A stretch of DNA of 34,847 nucleotides from Methanobacteriota archaeon (GTDB lineage Archaea > Thermoplasmatota > Poseidoniia > Poseidoniales > Poseidoniaceae), in contig NZRR01000029.1 in NCBI GenBank assembly GCA_002696315.1, forward strand, positions 35,369 to 70,215, written 5' to 3'. Position numbers and translations under genes: made by a program. Shown one piece after another: positions 16,373-23,689 of this stretch. Under the pieces are notes generated by a model that saw only the letters and a program-made list of their open reading frames with translations, was not told the origin of the DNA and made no database searches. Each line of letters opens with the position of its first letter. Within the stretch, counting starts at the first letter, position 1.

Positions 16373-16854
16373 CAAGCATCCCTACCGTTTACCTCAGCAT
16401 CCATTTTCTTTACTCTTTCAATTTGATCAAGTTTATTTTGCTTTAGTGCGGCAGCATATGTTTCATTTCCAAGTGCTAATATTTGAGTTGCTAAATATCC
16501 TGCATTATCGCCTCTATCTACACCTACAGTTGCAGCTGGAACTCCGGGTGGTAGTTGAGCAATTGATAGTAGACTATCATAAGGTACTTTTCCGCCACAA
16601 GGTACACCAATCACAGGTTTGGTGGTTAGTGCAGCAACCGCACCAGGTAAAGCAGCAGCAAGTCCGGCCATTGCTATGAACACGGTACATCCATCTGCTT
16701 CAGCATCATGTACAATTTGTTCAACAAAAGCTGGTGATCTATGTGCACTAGCCACACGTAATTGGTAAGATACACCGAACTGTTCGAGTATCTTTGTGCA
16801 TTTTTCAGCAACGGGCATATCAGATTTGGAACCAAGTAATATTGTTACGTCCAT
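16372..16854 (-). CDS. purE: Phosphoribosylaminoimidazole carboxylase catalytic subunit / N5-CAIR mutase
   Basis: A 160-residue enzyme of purine synthesis that produces CAIR. Signature motifs are ILLGSKSDMPVAEK at the N-terminus, the catalytic ASAHRSP, AMAGLAAALPG, and the late region VPYDSLLSIAQLPPG. Length is normal. I cannot decide from sequence alone whether it is the class I enzyme (N5-CAIR mutase, working with PurK) or the class II enzyme that uses CO2 directly; no purK is present here. It is first in the operon with the GMP synthase subunit, so an early and a late purine step are made together. A TATA box ends only about 27 bases before the start, so the message is nearly leaderless. 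Confidence 0.95.
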   Translation of the reverse strand: MDVTILLGSKSDMPVAEKCTKILEQFGVSYQLRVASAHRSPAFVEQIVHDAEADGCTVFIAMAGLAAALPGAVAALTTKPVIGVPCGGKVPYDSLLSIAQLPPGVPAATVGVDRGDNAGYLATQILALGNETYAAALKQNKLDQIERVKKMDAEVNGRDA

Positions 16855-16880
16855 ATTGTAAGCGAGTGTGATTAGGTTGA

Positions 16881-16889
16881 AATAAATTT
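16881..16889 (-). promoter_or_regulatory. TATA box of the purE-GMP synthase operon
   Basis: Read on the minus strand this is AAATTTATT. Transcription is expected near 16860, about 6 bases before the purE ATG, with no Shine-Dalgarno site. Confidence 0.45.
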
Positions 16890-16894
16890 CACAT

Positions 16895-17680
16895 TTAATT
16901 TGAATAATATTTTTCTAGAAATTCAATTCCATCTAGCATTTTATTATCAAACTTAGAAATCTTGTATCCGAATCTTTTTGTTAAAGATTGAATGGCCAAT
17001 CCTCTCAATTTTTCTGAAACGAACGGGTCATGTCTGATACCTCCTTTCTGCCACCATGATAAGATTAAAAAATATGAATCATCATCTCTCATTGAAGAGA
17101 GTTCAAGAAATGAATCTTTTGCTTTTTTTACGGCTATTAGAGAATTTATTGGTTTGAGTGAATCAGTCTTCCATTCCCACCCTTTTTCCAACATTTTTTC
17201 CATGGGTAGGTCGAGTTTTTGGTTATATTTGGTTAACCAAATTGCAGATGGTGAACTGAAAAAGAATGAACCAAAAATAAACCATTCTAGCCATAAAATT
17301 AAACTAGGAATAATAATCAAATTCCAAAATATAATATTGGAGGGTCTAAGGAATAATCCGATTAGATATAGGCTAATTAAGATAGAAAACCACATAATCC
17401 TTGTATTTCTTAGCATTCCAATCAATACCAATACGGGTTTTGAATCCTCATGAGAATTTGAAACAATAATGATACTTAATCCCAATGAGAGCGGTCCTAG
17501 TAATAACAGAGTTGCACCAATAAATTCTGAAAAGTTAGTCCTGTGATCAAGAATAGTAAATAGAATACCTAAGGCCAATAAAAACATACTCCAACAAGTA
17601 GGAAATAGAAGTTTTTGTAATAATGGCACGAGCCTTTTTCTATTCCATGATTTTAATTTTTCAGGATGTGTCTCATTCAT
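16895..17680 (-). CDS. Four-helix membrane protein of unknown function
   Basis: A 261-residue integral membrane protein. Four hydrophobic segments fill the first half (CWSMFLLALGILFTIL, FIGATLLLLGPLSLGLSIII, IMWFSILISLYLIGLFL, IIFWNLIIIPSLILWLEWF), followed by a cytosolic domain of about 110 residues with a mixed helical pattern. I do not recognise the family. ATG 17680 is the first standard start, but the frame stays open for 33 more codons upstream. From ATT 17764 it would read NEEGVLILENLEGNPKWWGG, so the true N-terminus may be 28 residues longer. The gene is divergent from the membrane protein at 17840. Confidence 0.75.
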   Translation of the reverse strand: MNETHPEKLKSWNRKRLVPLLQKLLFPTCWSMFLLALGILFTILDHRTNFSEFIGATLLLLGPLSLGLSIIIVSNSHEDSKPVLVLIGMLRNTRIMWFSILISLYLIGLFLRPSNIIFWNLIIIPSLILWLEWFIFGSFFFSSPSAIWLTKYNQKLDLPMEKMLEKGWEWKTDSLKPINSLIAVKKAKDSFLELSSMRDDDSYFLILSWWQKGGIRHDPFVSEKLRGLAIQSLTKRFGYKISKFDNKMLDGIEFLEKYYSN

Positions 17681-17779
17681 TAGAAGCTTGTCGGGAATTC
17701 TTCCACCCCACCATTTTGGATTGCCTTCTAAATTTTCTAAGATGAGAACACCTTCTTCGTTAATACAATCGAAGGAGTA

Positions 17780-17791
17780 TTATTATAAAAT
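17780..17791. promoter_or_regulatory. Shared TATA element between divergent membrane-protein genes
   Basis: The + strand reads TTATTATAAAAT, and the minus strand ATTTTATAATAA; both orientations contain a usable box A. On the minus strand the expected start is near 17762, and on the plus strand near 17812, 28 bases before ATG 17840. Confidence 0.45.
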
Positions 17792-17839
17792 CGTAGACTT
17801 AGACAAGTTGATATGCTGTCTTGAGTCTGTTATGTATTA

Positions 17840-18430
17840 ATGAATACACTTAGTGAAGACGGACAATGGATGTATGATGGAAATAATTGGGTGCCCTCAA
17901 ATCAAAATGGACCTGGAAATCCACCGAGTAATCCACCAATTATTAGGCAGAAAAAACCTCCAAATAGTGGTGAAAGAATGAGTGATGTGGGTTGGTGGAT
18001 AGCTCAAGGAGTAACACAATTTTTCATCTTAATTGGTTTCATTATGTTGATTATGTCTGCTGGATACGCTCATTCAGCTGCTTATACGGAAGGTCCAGTT
18101 CAGCCCGATCAGAATGATTACGATGTTGATGCCAATGGATTAGAAGCTGGAGAGATTGAAAATTTTACTAAAGATTTCGAAGTATATGAAGATTTACAAC
18201 AACAACATTTGAAAGATAGAAATCAAGATACAGGGAATGCAGTTTATTGGTCAGCAGTAGGACCTGGATTTATTGTTTTAGGATTGCTAGTATTTTGTTT
18301 GAATGATAATTCAAAAGAGATGTCAAATAGTTTGAGAATTACAATGATGATTGGTACATTGTATTTACTTTCAAATATGCTATTTGATGGAAGTGCAATT
18401 AATTTCATTGCAGGAATTGGAACGAATTAA
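17840..18430 (+). CDS. Membrane protein with N-terminal WxYDGxxWVP motif
   Basis: A 196-residue membrane protein. The N-terminal motif GQWMYDGNNWVPS resembles the short tryptophan-rich motifs found at the ends of many prokaryotic membrane proteins (DUF2510-like), then comes a proline-rich linker (GPGNPPSNPPII). Membrane segments are FFILIGFIMLIMSAGYA, VGPGFIVLGLLVFCL and a C-terminal stretch around MMIGTLYLLSNMLF. An acidic loop of about 60 residues lies between the first and second. The role is unknown. It probably shares a promoter region with the divergent gene that starts near 17680-17764. Confidence 0.75.
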   Translation: MNTLSEDGQWMYDGNNWVPSNQNGPGNPPSNPPIIRQKKPPNSGERMSDVGWWIAQGVTQFFILIGFIMLIMSAGYAHSAAYTEGPVQPDQNDYDVDANGLEAGEIENFTKDFEVYEDLQQQHLKDRNQDTGNAVYWSAVGPGFIVLGLLVFCLNDNSKEMSNSLRITMMIGTLYLLSNMLFDGSAINFIAGIGTN

Positions 18431-18459
18431 TTATACTGAATTAGAATTTTAGTTACATA

Positions 18460-20457
18460 TTATTCTTCTTCAAGGATAATCATTGAATTAGAAGTTTTTA
18501 CGGCAACAGGTTTTCCTTCTGACATTGCAGAAATATGCATTTGTAGATTTTCTCCACTTCCTTTCAATTCTACTTCCAGAAATACTCGATTTCCTACTTT
18601 TATTGTGTCCAAAAAAATCTCATTATTTCGATAAAGTAAATTTGGTTGTACCGATAATACATTCCATTCTAAGTTCTTTTTAGATTCGAATTTTATAGCT
18701 GCAATTTCCCAATCAGTCTCGTGTGTTTCAATTATAATTAAAATTGGAATACCTCCTTTGCTACTTAATACTGGATCTAATCTCCAAGAATTAATACTAA
18801 TTGATTTAGTTAAATAACTTAAGTCTGGGTTTCCCCAAGTTTCTAAAAGAATATCCCAGTTGACATTTGTAATTGATTTGATAAATAATGATAAGTCTGA
18901 TTTTACATCTTCAATTTCTGAAATTGATGATAATTTTCTTAGTCTTGATAATCTTTTTTTATCATGCAGTAATAATTCCATTCTTAATTTATCTTTTCTT
19001 AAATTAAATAATACCCAAATCATTGGTAAAATAAAACCAATTCCCATTGCCCAGACCAGTATATTATCCCAAAACAATAATTCTTCACTAACTTCAAATG
19101 TTTGATTATTATATGTTTGATTAATTATTGATTTTACTTGAATTTCATAAGTTATAATTGATTTATCTAAATCACCATATGTCCAGTTTTGTGATTGTAT
19201 TAATCTAATATTAATTAATTTGATGTAGTGCGTTCCAGGAGATAATTCCGTTTGTAACTTTTCATAATTAGAAGATGTAGGAACAAGGTATGTTACATTC
19301 ATTGTTCCATTAGAATTCGATGAATGAATTTCTAGCATTATAGAACCAGCATCACATAATAATTCTATTTCTACAATATATGTTTCAAATTCATTTCCAT
19401 TAATCTCGAGGATCCATACATCGGCTTCATCAAATATTCCTAAAGGCATAGTTCCGAGATACCTTAAACCCGTATTTGTCTCAAATTTCGTACACTCAAC
19501 TTCATCACATTGTAAATCAGTTAAATTTCCTGGAGCATCTCCCGCAATTCCTGTGAATGGGTCTCCTTTTTTATTTAATGAATTCTTGACTTCCCAATTA
19601 CCTAACCATAAGTCCATTTCAAGAATTATTTCAATATTTTCAATACCCTTTGGAGAAAAATAATCAAAATTTATTTTATGTATATTTTCAATATTTGTTG
19701 AATTCTTACTGAGACAATTGGTCATTTCTCCTGTATTCAAATGGCATCTTGAATATATTGAATAAGGTGAGTCAGAAACTAATTCCAAATTCCATAGATG
19801 TCCTTCTTCAATGGAATGGTTTAATATTTGTACTGTTGTTTTTCCAAGACTTGAATTTCCATTAATACCTTTGTTGTGATAACTTATGTGTGTTGAATTT
19901 TCAAGAAATTCTTGTCCGATGATTCCAATTTGTTTACTATTAATTGATATAGAGTAATTTCCAGAAGTTGAAAGTGAACTTACTTTAATCCATAATTCTT
20001 CATTATTTTCATTAATGACAGGGTATTTTTTACAAATTGATTCTACTGTTGGTGTGTCAGAAGTTAATATTTCACCATTACTCATCAAATTTTCTGTAGG
20101 ATTTCTAATTGATGGATATATTGAAATAGGAACTGTAGAACGATCAATACAAATTTCGTAAGTAATATTTTTGATTGAAGAATTAGAATGAATCCAATAT
20201 ACGTCTTTATCATTAGAATTTTCAAATTCTCCATCTATCTGTAGAGATTCAGGGTTAAATGAATTAAGAGCACAATTTTTTGGTTCACAGGCATTTACTG
20301 TGTTTGGAATAATTTCATGTGTTTCAAATGGTCCTGGGATATTTTCTGGAGCATCTTCATTTTCTTCTATCTTTTCTGCATAGGAAAAATCACTAATAAT
20401 TGGTAATGCTGAAGAGCATAAAATTATGAAAATTAAGCATAAATTTCTCCAGTGCAT
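18460..20457 (-). CDS. Surface protein with single C-terminal membrane anchor and cytosolic domain
   Basis: A 665-residue exported protein of unknown family. The signal peptide is MHWRNLCLIFIILCSSALPI, with likely cleavage after the SYA near residue 27. The ectodomain (~28-470) is rich in beta strand, Asn and Ser, and has several cysteines that occur close together, suggesting disulfides (NACEPKNC, DLQCDEVEC). It includes a pre-peptidase-like or jelly-roll-like stretch (DADVWILEINGNEFETYIVE). A membrane helix lies at about 480-500 (ILVWAMGIGFILPMIWVLF), leaving about 165 residues in the cytosol that begin with a basic helix. A sensor or envelope-linking role is possible but unproven. The start has GGAGG three bases upstream. 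It is divergent from arcS with only 60 bases between the starts. Confidence 0.8.
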   Translation of the reverse strand: MHWRNLCLIFIILCSSALPIISDFSYAEKIEENEDAPENIPGPFETHEIIPNTVNACEPKNCALNSFNPESLQIDGEFENSNDKDVYWIHSNSSIKNITYEICIDRSTVPISIYPSIRNPTENLMSNGEILTSDTPTVESICKKYPVINENNEELWIKVSSLSTSGNYSISINSKQIGIIGQEFLENSTHISYHNKGINGNSSLGKTTVQILNHSIEEGHLWNLELVSDSPYSIYSRCHLNTGEMTNCLSKNSTNIENIHKINFDYFSPKGIENIEIILEMDLWLGNWEVKNSLNKKGDPFTGIAGDAPGNLTDLQCDEVECTKFETNTGLRYLGTMPLGIFDEADVWILEINGNEFETYIVEIELLCDAGSIMLEIHSSNSNGTMNVTYLVPTSSNYEKLQTELSPGTHYIKLINIRLIQSQNWTYGDLDKSIITYEIQVKSIINQTYNNQTFEVSEELLFWDNILVWAMGIGFILPMIWVLFNLRKDKLRMELLLHDKKRLSRLRKLSSISEIEDVKSDLSLFIKSITNVNWDILLETWGNPDLSYLTKSISINSWRLDPVLSSKGGIPILIIIETHETDWEIAAIKFESKKNLEWNVLSVQPNLLYRNNEIFLDTIKVGNRVFLEVELKGSGENLQMHISAMSEGKPVAVKTSNSMIILEEE

Positions 20458-20460
20458 AGA

Positions 20461-20465
20461 CCTCC
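20461..20465 (-). promoter_or_regulatory. Strong Shine-Dalgarno site of the surface-protein gene
   Basis: On the minus strand GGAGG followed by TCT precedes the ATG at 20457, which confirms that start. Confidence 0.55.
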
Positions 20466-20517
20466 GAAGAGATTCATGTTTTCAAATGATTCAAAGTAAT
20501 GAGTCATATGGGGGTCT

Positions 20518-22275
20518 ATGGACGGGGTTAAACTTGGGCTTGATATTTTTGCTAGGCATCGACATGCCAGAGTTTTTAATTTAGGAGACAGAAAAGACCC
20601 TTGCGCTAAGACTCCAGCACTTATTTTGTTAGATGATGACGTAAATCTACCAGAAAATCTTGCTCCATTTACTTGTTCTAGAATCGATGATAGTCTACCT
20701 CCCTCATTTTTAATCAAAGGAAGAGTTCCTATGTCTCCTCCATTTGAAAAAAATTTACCTAAATGGGAATTTATTCAGGGGCATGTTTATCCTCCATCAT
20801 TAAGTGATACTGATGGTAAGAGCAGTGGTTCGCTGACCCCCGTGCTTTCTTTGTCTTTACAAAGAATGATGCATGACTCAACTATTGTTGAAATCGAGCA
20901 CCCTTCATTGATCATTATCACTGATGCTATACAATTATCGGGTAGATCTAGAGAATTTGTAGAAGCAATACTCACGGTAAGAGAAAAATTTCCGTCTTCA
21001 TTAATTTGGTGTCCTGGATTATCTGGTCCCGACAATCTTGCTTTCTTGACGTGGCTGGGTATAGATTTACATGATCTCTCAAGAACAAGACAAGCTCATG
21101 CAGCTGGTGCGTTATTAACTTCAAATGGTCCAAGGAAAATAAATTTAGATTTGGAGGGTGATTTAAATTTTGACTTACAGATAAATCAATGGATTACTGA
21201 GATTTCAACAATTAGAAATTCAATAGTTAATTTTAATTTAAGAGAATTAGTTGAGAAACGAGTTCTAAACTATCCAAAATCAGTGGAGCAATTAAGGCAT
21301 CATGATTACCTTGTTTTTGAAAGAAAAATGAAGTCCTCAGCACGACATGTTCCTAAGGAATTTACTTTACAGTGTAATTCTCCTCTAGTAAGGACTGATC
21401 CAATTATCAGAGAATGGTCAAATAAAATTTCGACTGAATACACACCTCATGTGTCAAGAAGAAAATTATTGATTTTATTGCCATGTTCGGCTAAGAAACC
21501 ATATAGATATTCTAAATCTCACAGAAGATTTAGTCGAGAAATTAATGATGTTTTAGCAACTGAAATTAGTATTACATCACCATTAGGATTGGTGCCAAGA
21601 GAATTAGAAGAATTATGGCCTGCATCAAACTATGATATTCCTGTGACTGGTCATTGGGACGCTGAAGAAAAATTAATTGTTAAAGATACACTTTCAGGTA
21701 TTTTAAATCGAGTTAGTTTTGAATTAATTATTAATCATTCTGGATTTAGTTTAGGGTCTGAATTTTGTGGTATTAAAGTTATTGAAACAACAAATGAAAC
21801 TTTTCATGAAGAAATAAATAAGGCTAAAGAAGAATTAAATTTAGAAATTCAAAATCCGAAAATAAAGAGACAGATTGAATATGAAATGATTTCCAATTGG
21901 AATTATGGAACCTCTAATTGGTTGGATGGTACCAAATTAAGTGGTAAAGGGCCACACTGGAAGATTGAAAAATTTGGAAAGCCTTTTGCACGTTGGAATC
22001 ATGTTAATTCTAGTTTTTCATTTTCTAAAGCATCTCTACCAGTATTAGCAGAAACAAATACATTGCCTAAAGCTAAAATTAAATTTTCAAAGACTTGGAG
22101 TGGTGATGTATTCGGTCCAATGATTATATCTTTTGATGCTCATATACGGGTGGGGGATGTAGTACTATTATTTTCTGAAGAAAATGATTTAATTGGTTCT
22201 TGTATTGCTCAAGCACCAGCATGGGAATGGAATAATGGTTGTGGAAGATTGGCTAAAGTTAGACATAGACTTTAG
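20518..22275 (+). CDS. arcS: Archaeosine synthase ArcS (TgtA2)
   Basis: A 585-residue tRNA-modifying enzyme that acts on preQ0 at position 15 of tRNA, on the way to archaeosine; in many euryarchaea it adds lysine and a radical SAM partner finishes the job. The N-terminal half is a degenerate tRNA-guanine transglycosylase-like domain without the CxCxxC zinc site. The diagnostic core LLPCSAKKPYRYSKSHRRF lies at about residues 319-337. A PUA-like RNA-binding domain closes the protein from about 514 (KTWSGDVFGPMIISFDAH, GDVVLLFSEENDLIGSCIA). GGGGGTCT directly precedes the ATG. The partner tgtA and the radical SAM gene are not in the window. Assignment to ArcS is more likely than to TgtA because of the core motif and missing zinc ligands. 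Confidence 0.88.
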   Translation: MDGVKLGLDIFARHRHARVFNLGDRKDPCAKTPALILLDDDVNLPENLAPFTCSRIDDSLPPSFLIKGRVPMSPPFEKNLPKWEFIQGHVYPPSLSDTDGKSSGSLTPVLSLSLQRMMHDSTIVEIEHPSLIIITDAIQLSGRSREFVEAILTVREKFPSSLIWCPGLSGPDNLAFLTWLGIDLHDLSRTRQAHAAGALLTSNGPRKINLDLEGDLNFDLQINQWITEISTIRNSIVNFNLRELVEKRVLNYPKSVEQLRHHDYLVFERKMKSSARHVPKEFTLQCNSPLVRTDPIIREWSNKISTEYTPHVSRRKLLILLPCSAKKPYRYSKSHRRFSREINDVLATEISITSPLGLVPRELEELWPASNYDIPVTGHWDAEEKLIVKDTLSGILNRVSFELIINHSGFSLGSEFCGIKVIETTNETFHEEINKAKEELNLEIQNPKIKRQIEYEMISNWNYGTSNWLDGTKLSGKGPHWKIEKFGKPFARWNHVNSSFSFSKASLPVLAETNTLPKAKIKFSKTWSGDVFGPMIISFDAHIRVGDVVLLFSEENDLIGSCIAQAPAWEWNNGCGRLAKVRHRL

Positions 22276-22347
22276 AATTTGAGAATACCTTTCTAGGGCA
22301 ACCGTTCATAAAGGGGAAGTTTTTCGGAAGCACGCTAAGGGGTTTTC

Positions 22348-22803
22348 ATGGCACGTATACACAACGGCAGAAAAGGGAAAAGTGGTTCAAAAAAACCACA
22401 TAATCAAGAATTGCCAGAATGGTCACTAAAAGATGCGAAGGAAATCAAATCATTAGTTTTGGAATTATCTGAAAAAGGCCATAGCACTGCAGTAATTGGT
22501 ACAATTTTAAGAGATCAACATGCTGTACCAGATGTAAGAAAAGCGTGTGGGATGCGAATTAATCAAATACTTTCTGAAAATGGTAAGGCTGCAGAAATTC
22601 CTGAAGATTTAATGAATCTTTTACAAAAAGTACTTTCATTGGTTGATCATTTAGAATCAAATCGTAAAGATATTCATAATTCTCGTCAATTAGAATTAAC
22701 AGAAGCTAAAATTCGCAGGTTAGTAAGATATTACAAAAACAAAGGAGCACTATCTTCTGATTGGAAGTACGAAAGAAAACAAGTAAGGCTAATGGTTGCT
22801 TGA
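22348..22803 (+). CDS. rps15: 30S ribosomal protein S15 (uS15)
   Basis: A 151-residue ribosomal protein of the archaeal and eukaryotic (S13e) form, which has an N-terminal extension of about 60 residues (MARIHNGRKGKSGSKKP) before the bacterial-like core. Typical segments are STAVIGTILRDQHAVPDVRK, the LMNLLQKVLSLVDHLESNRK helix and the C-terminal EAKIRRLVRYYKNKGALSSDW. It binds the central domain of 16S rRNA. AAGGGG lies 6 bases before the ATG. A longer frame opened from TTG 22796 would overlap its stop, so the following gene is probably translated together with it. Confidence 0.97.
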   Translation: MARIHNGRKGKSGSKKPHNQELPEWSLKDAKEIKSLVLELSEKGHSTAVIGTILRDQHAVPDVRKACGMRINQILSENGKAAEIPEDLMNLLQKVLSLVDHLESNRKDIHNSRQLELTEAKIRRLVRYYKNKGALSSDWKYERKQVRLMVA

Positions 22804-22825
22804 ATGGTTAAAATTCAATAACCTC

Positions 22826-23689
22826 ATGATTTCTAATCTATTTGTGGAACCCCTCGTTATATTTCCATTTCTTTCAGAAATATATCCAGATTTAGTTAAA
22901 ATAAAGAAATCAATTTTTTCCTCTGAATCAGTTACTTTAGTTTCTGAACCTAAATTGGGACAATTACTTTCACTTTCATTTTTAGAAGCATCATTTTTAG
23001 ATAAAGGAATTTTATATCATCGTAAAGTAGTGGAAAATCTTAATGATTTTATCTCCGATGAAAAAAACTTATGTATCTTTTTTTCGGAAGAAAATAATTT
23101 ACATAATTCAGGAATCTCTGTAAAGCCTCAAGAAATTAAAATTAACATGGGTGAACAAAAAACTTCTAGAGTTGGGAAATTAGATATCGTTGGGATTTCT
23201 GGATGTTTAGCATTAATGATTGGTGGTGAGAGAGTTAAGAAATTATTAGCATTAATTTTAGCTGGAAATTGGTTGAATTCTAATCTTGATTATACTTACG
23301 ATCCTGTTTTCACATCCTTGAGGGATTCATTGAAAGAAAATGGATTAATTTCAATCGTTTCTATTGTAGATGTTCAAGAACCCGATTTGATTGAATTGCC
23401 AGGAATAGACTCAGTAGAATTAAATTTATTAAGAGATGATTGGAAAAAAATAGATTTGGTCGAACAATCTAAAAGATTATCTGAACTAGTTAAGCCTCTA
23501 CTAACTACTTCAATGGGTGTTGCACGTTTAGAAGAGCTAATTTGGCATCGAATTATAACTACTAAGTGGGATTCAGATTTAGCAAGTCAATGTAGTAGAG
23601 CTCAAAGAGAATTGAATTCAAGTACAAATAAATTAGTTTCTGCTAGCAGATTGATAGATGAAATTATCATGAATGCAAAATTAAATTAA
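22826..23689 (+). CDS. Unknown protein linked to rps15
   Basis: A 287-residue soluble protein, 22 bases after rps15 on the same strand. I do not recognise the family. In many euryarchaea a RecJ-like DHH protein follows rps15, but no DHH motif is visible here. The middle has a glycine-rich hydrophobic segment (GISGCLALMIGGERVKKLLALILAG), then TYDPVFTSLRDSLKENGLI, and the end is strongly helical with a coiled-coil tendency (CSRAQRELNSSTNKLVSASR). A distant or decayed RecJ-like protein is possible. ATG 22826 was preferred over TTG 22796, which would overlap rps15 by 8 bases. The last four bases overlap the convergent surface-protein gene. Confidence 0.7.
   Translation: MISNLFVEPLVIFPFLSEIYPDLVKIKKSIFSSESVTLVSEPKLGQLLSLSFLEASFLDKGILYHRKVVENLNDFISDEKNLCIFFSEENNLHNSGISVKPQEIKINMGEQKTSRVGKLDIVGISGCLALMIGGERVKKLLALILAGNWLNSNLDYTYDPVFTSLRDSLKENGLISIVSIVDVQEPDLIELPGIDSVELNLLRDDWKKIDLVEQSKRLSELVKPLLTTSMGVARLEELIWHRIITTKWDSDLASQCSRAQRELNSSTNKLVSASRLIDEIIMNAKLN

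Noticed and set aside
16350-16679. Open frame of 109 codons on the + strand across the purE-GMP synthase junction
   Set aside because: It is antisense to two confident genes, and its Leu/His/Gln-rich translation has no recognisable feature.
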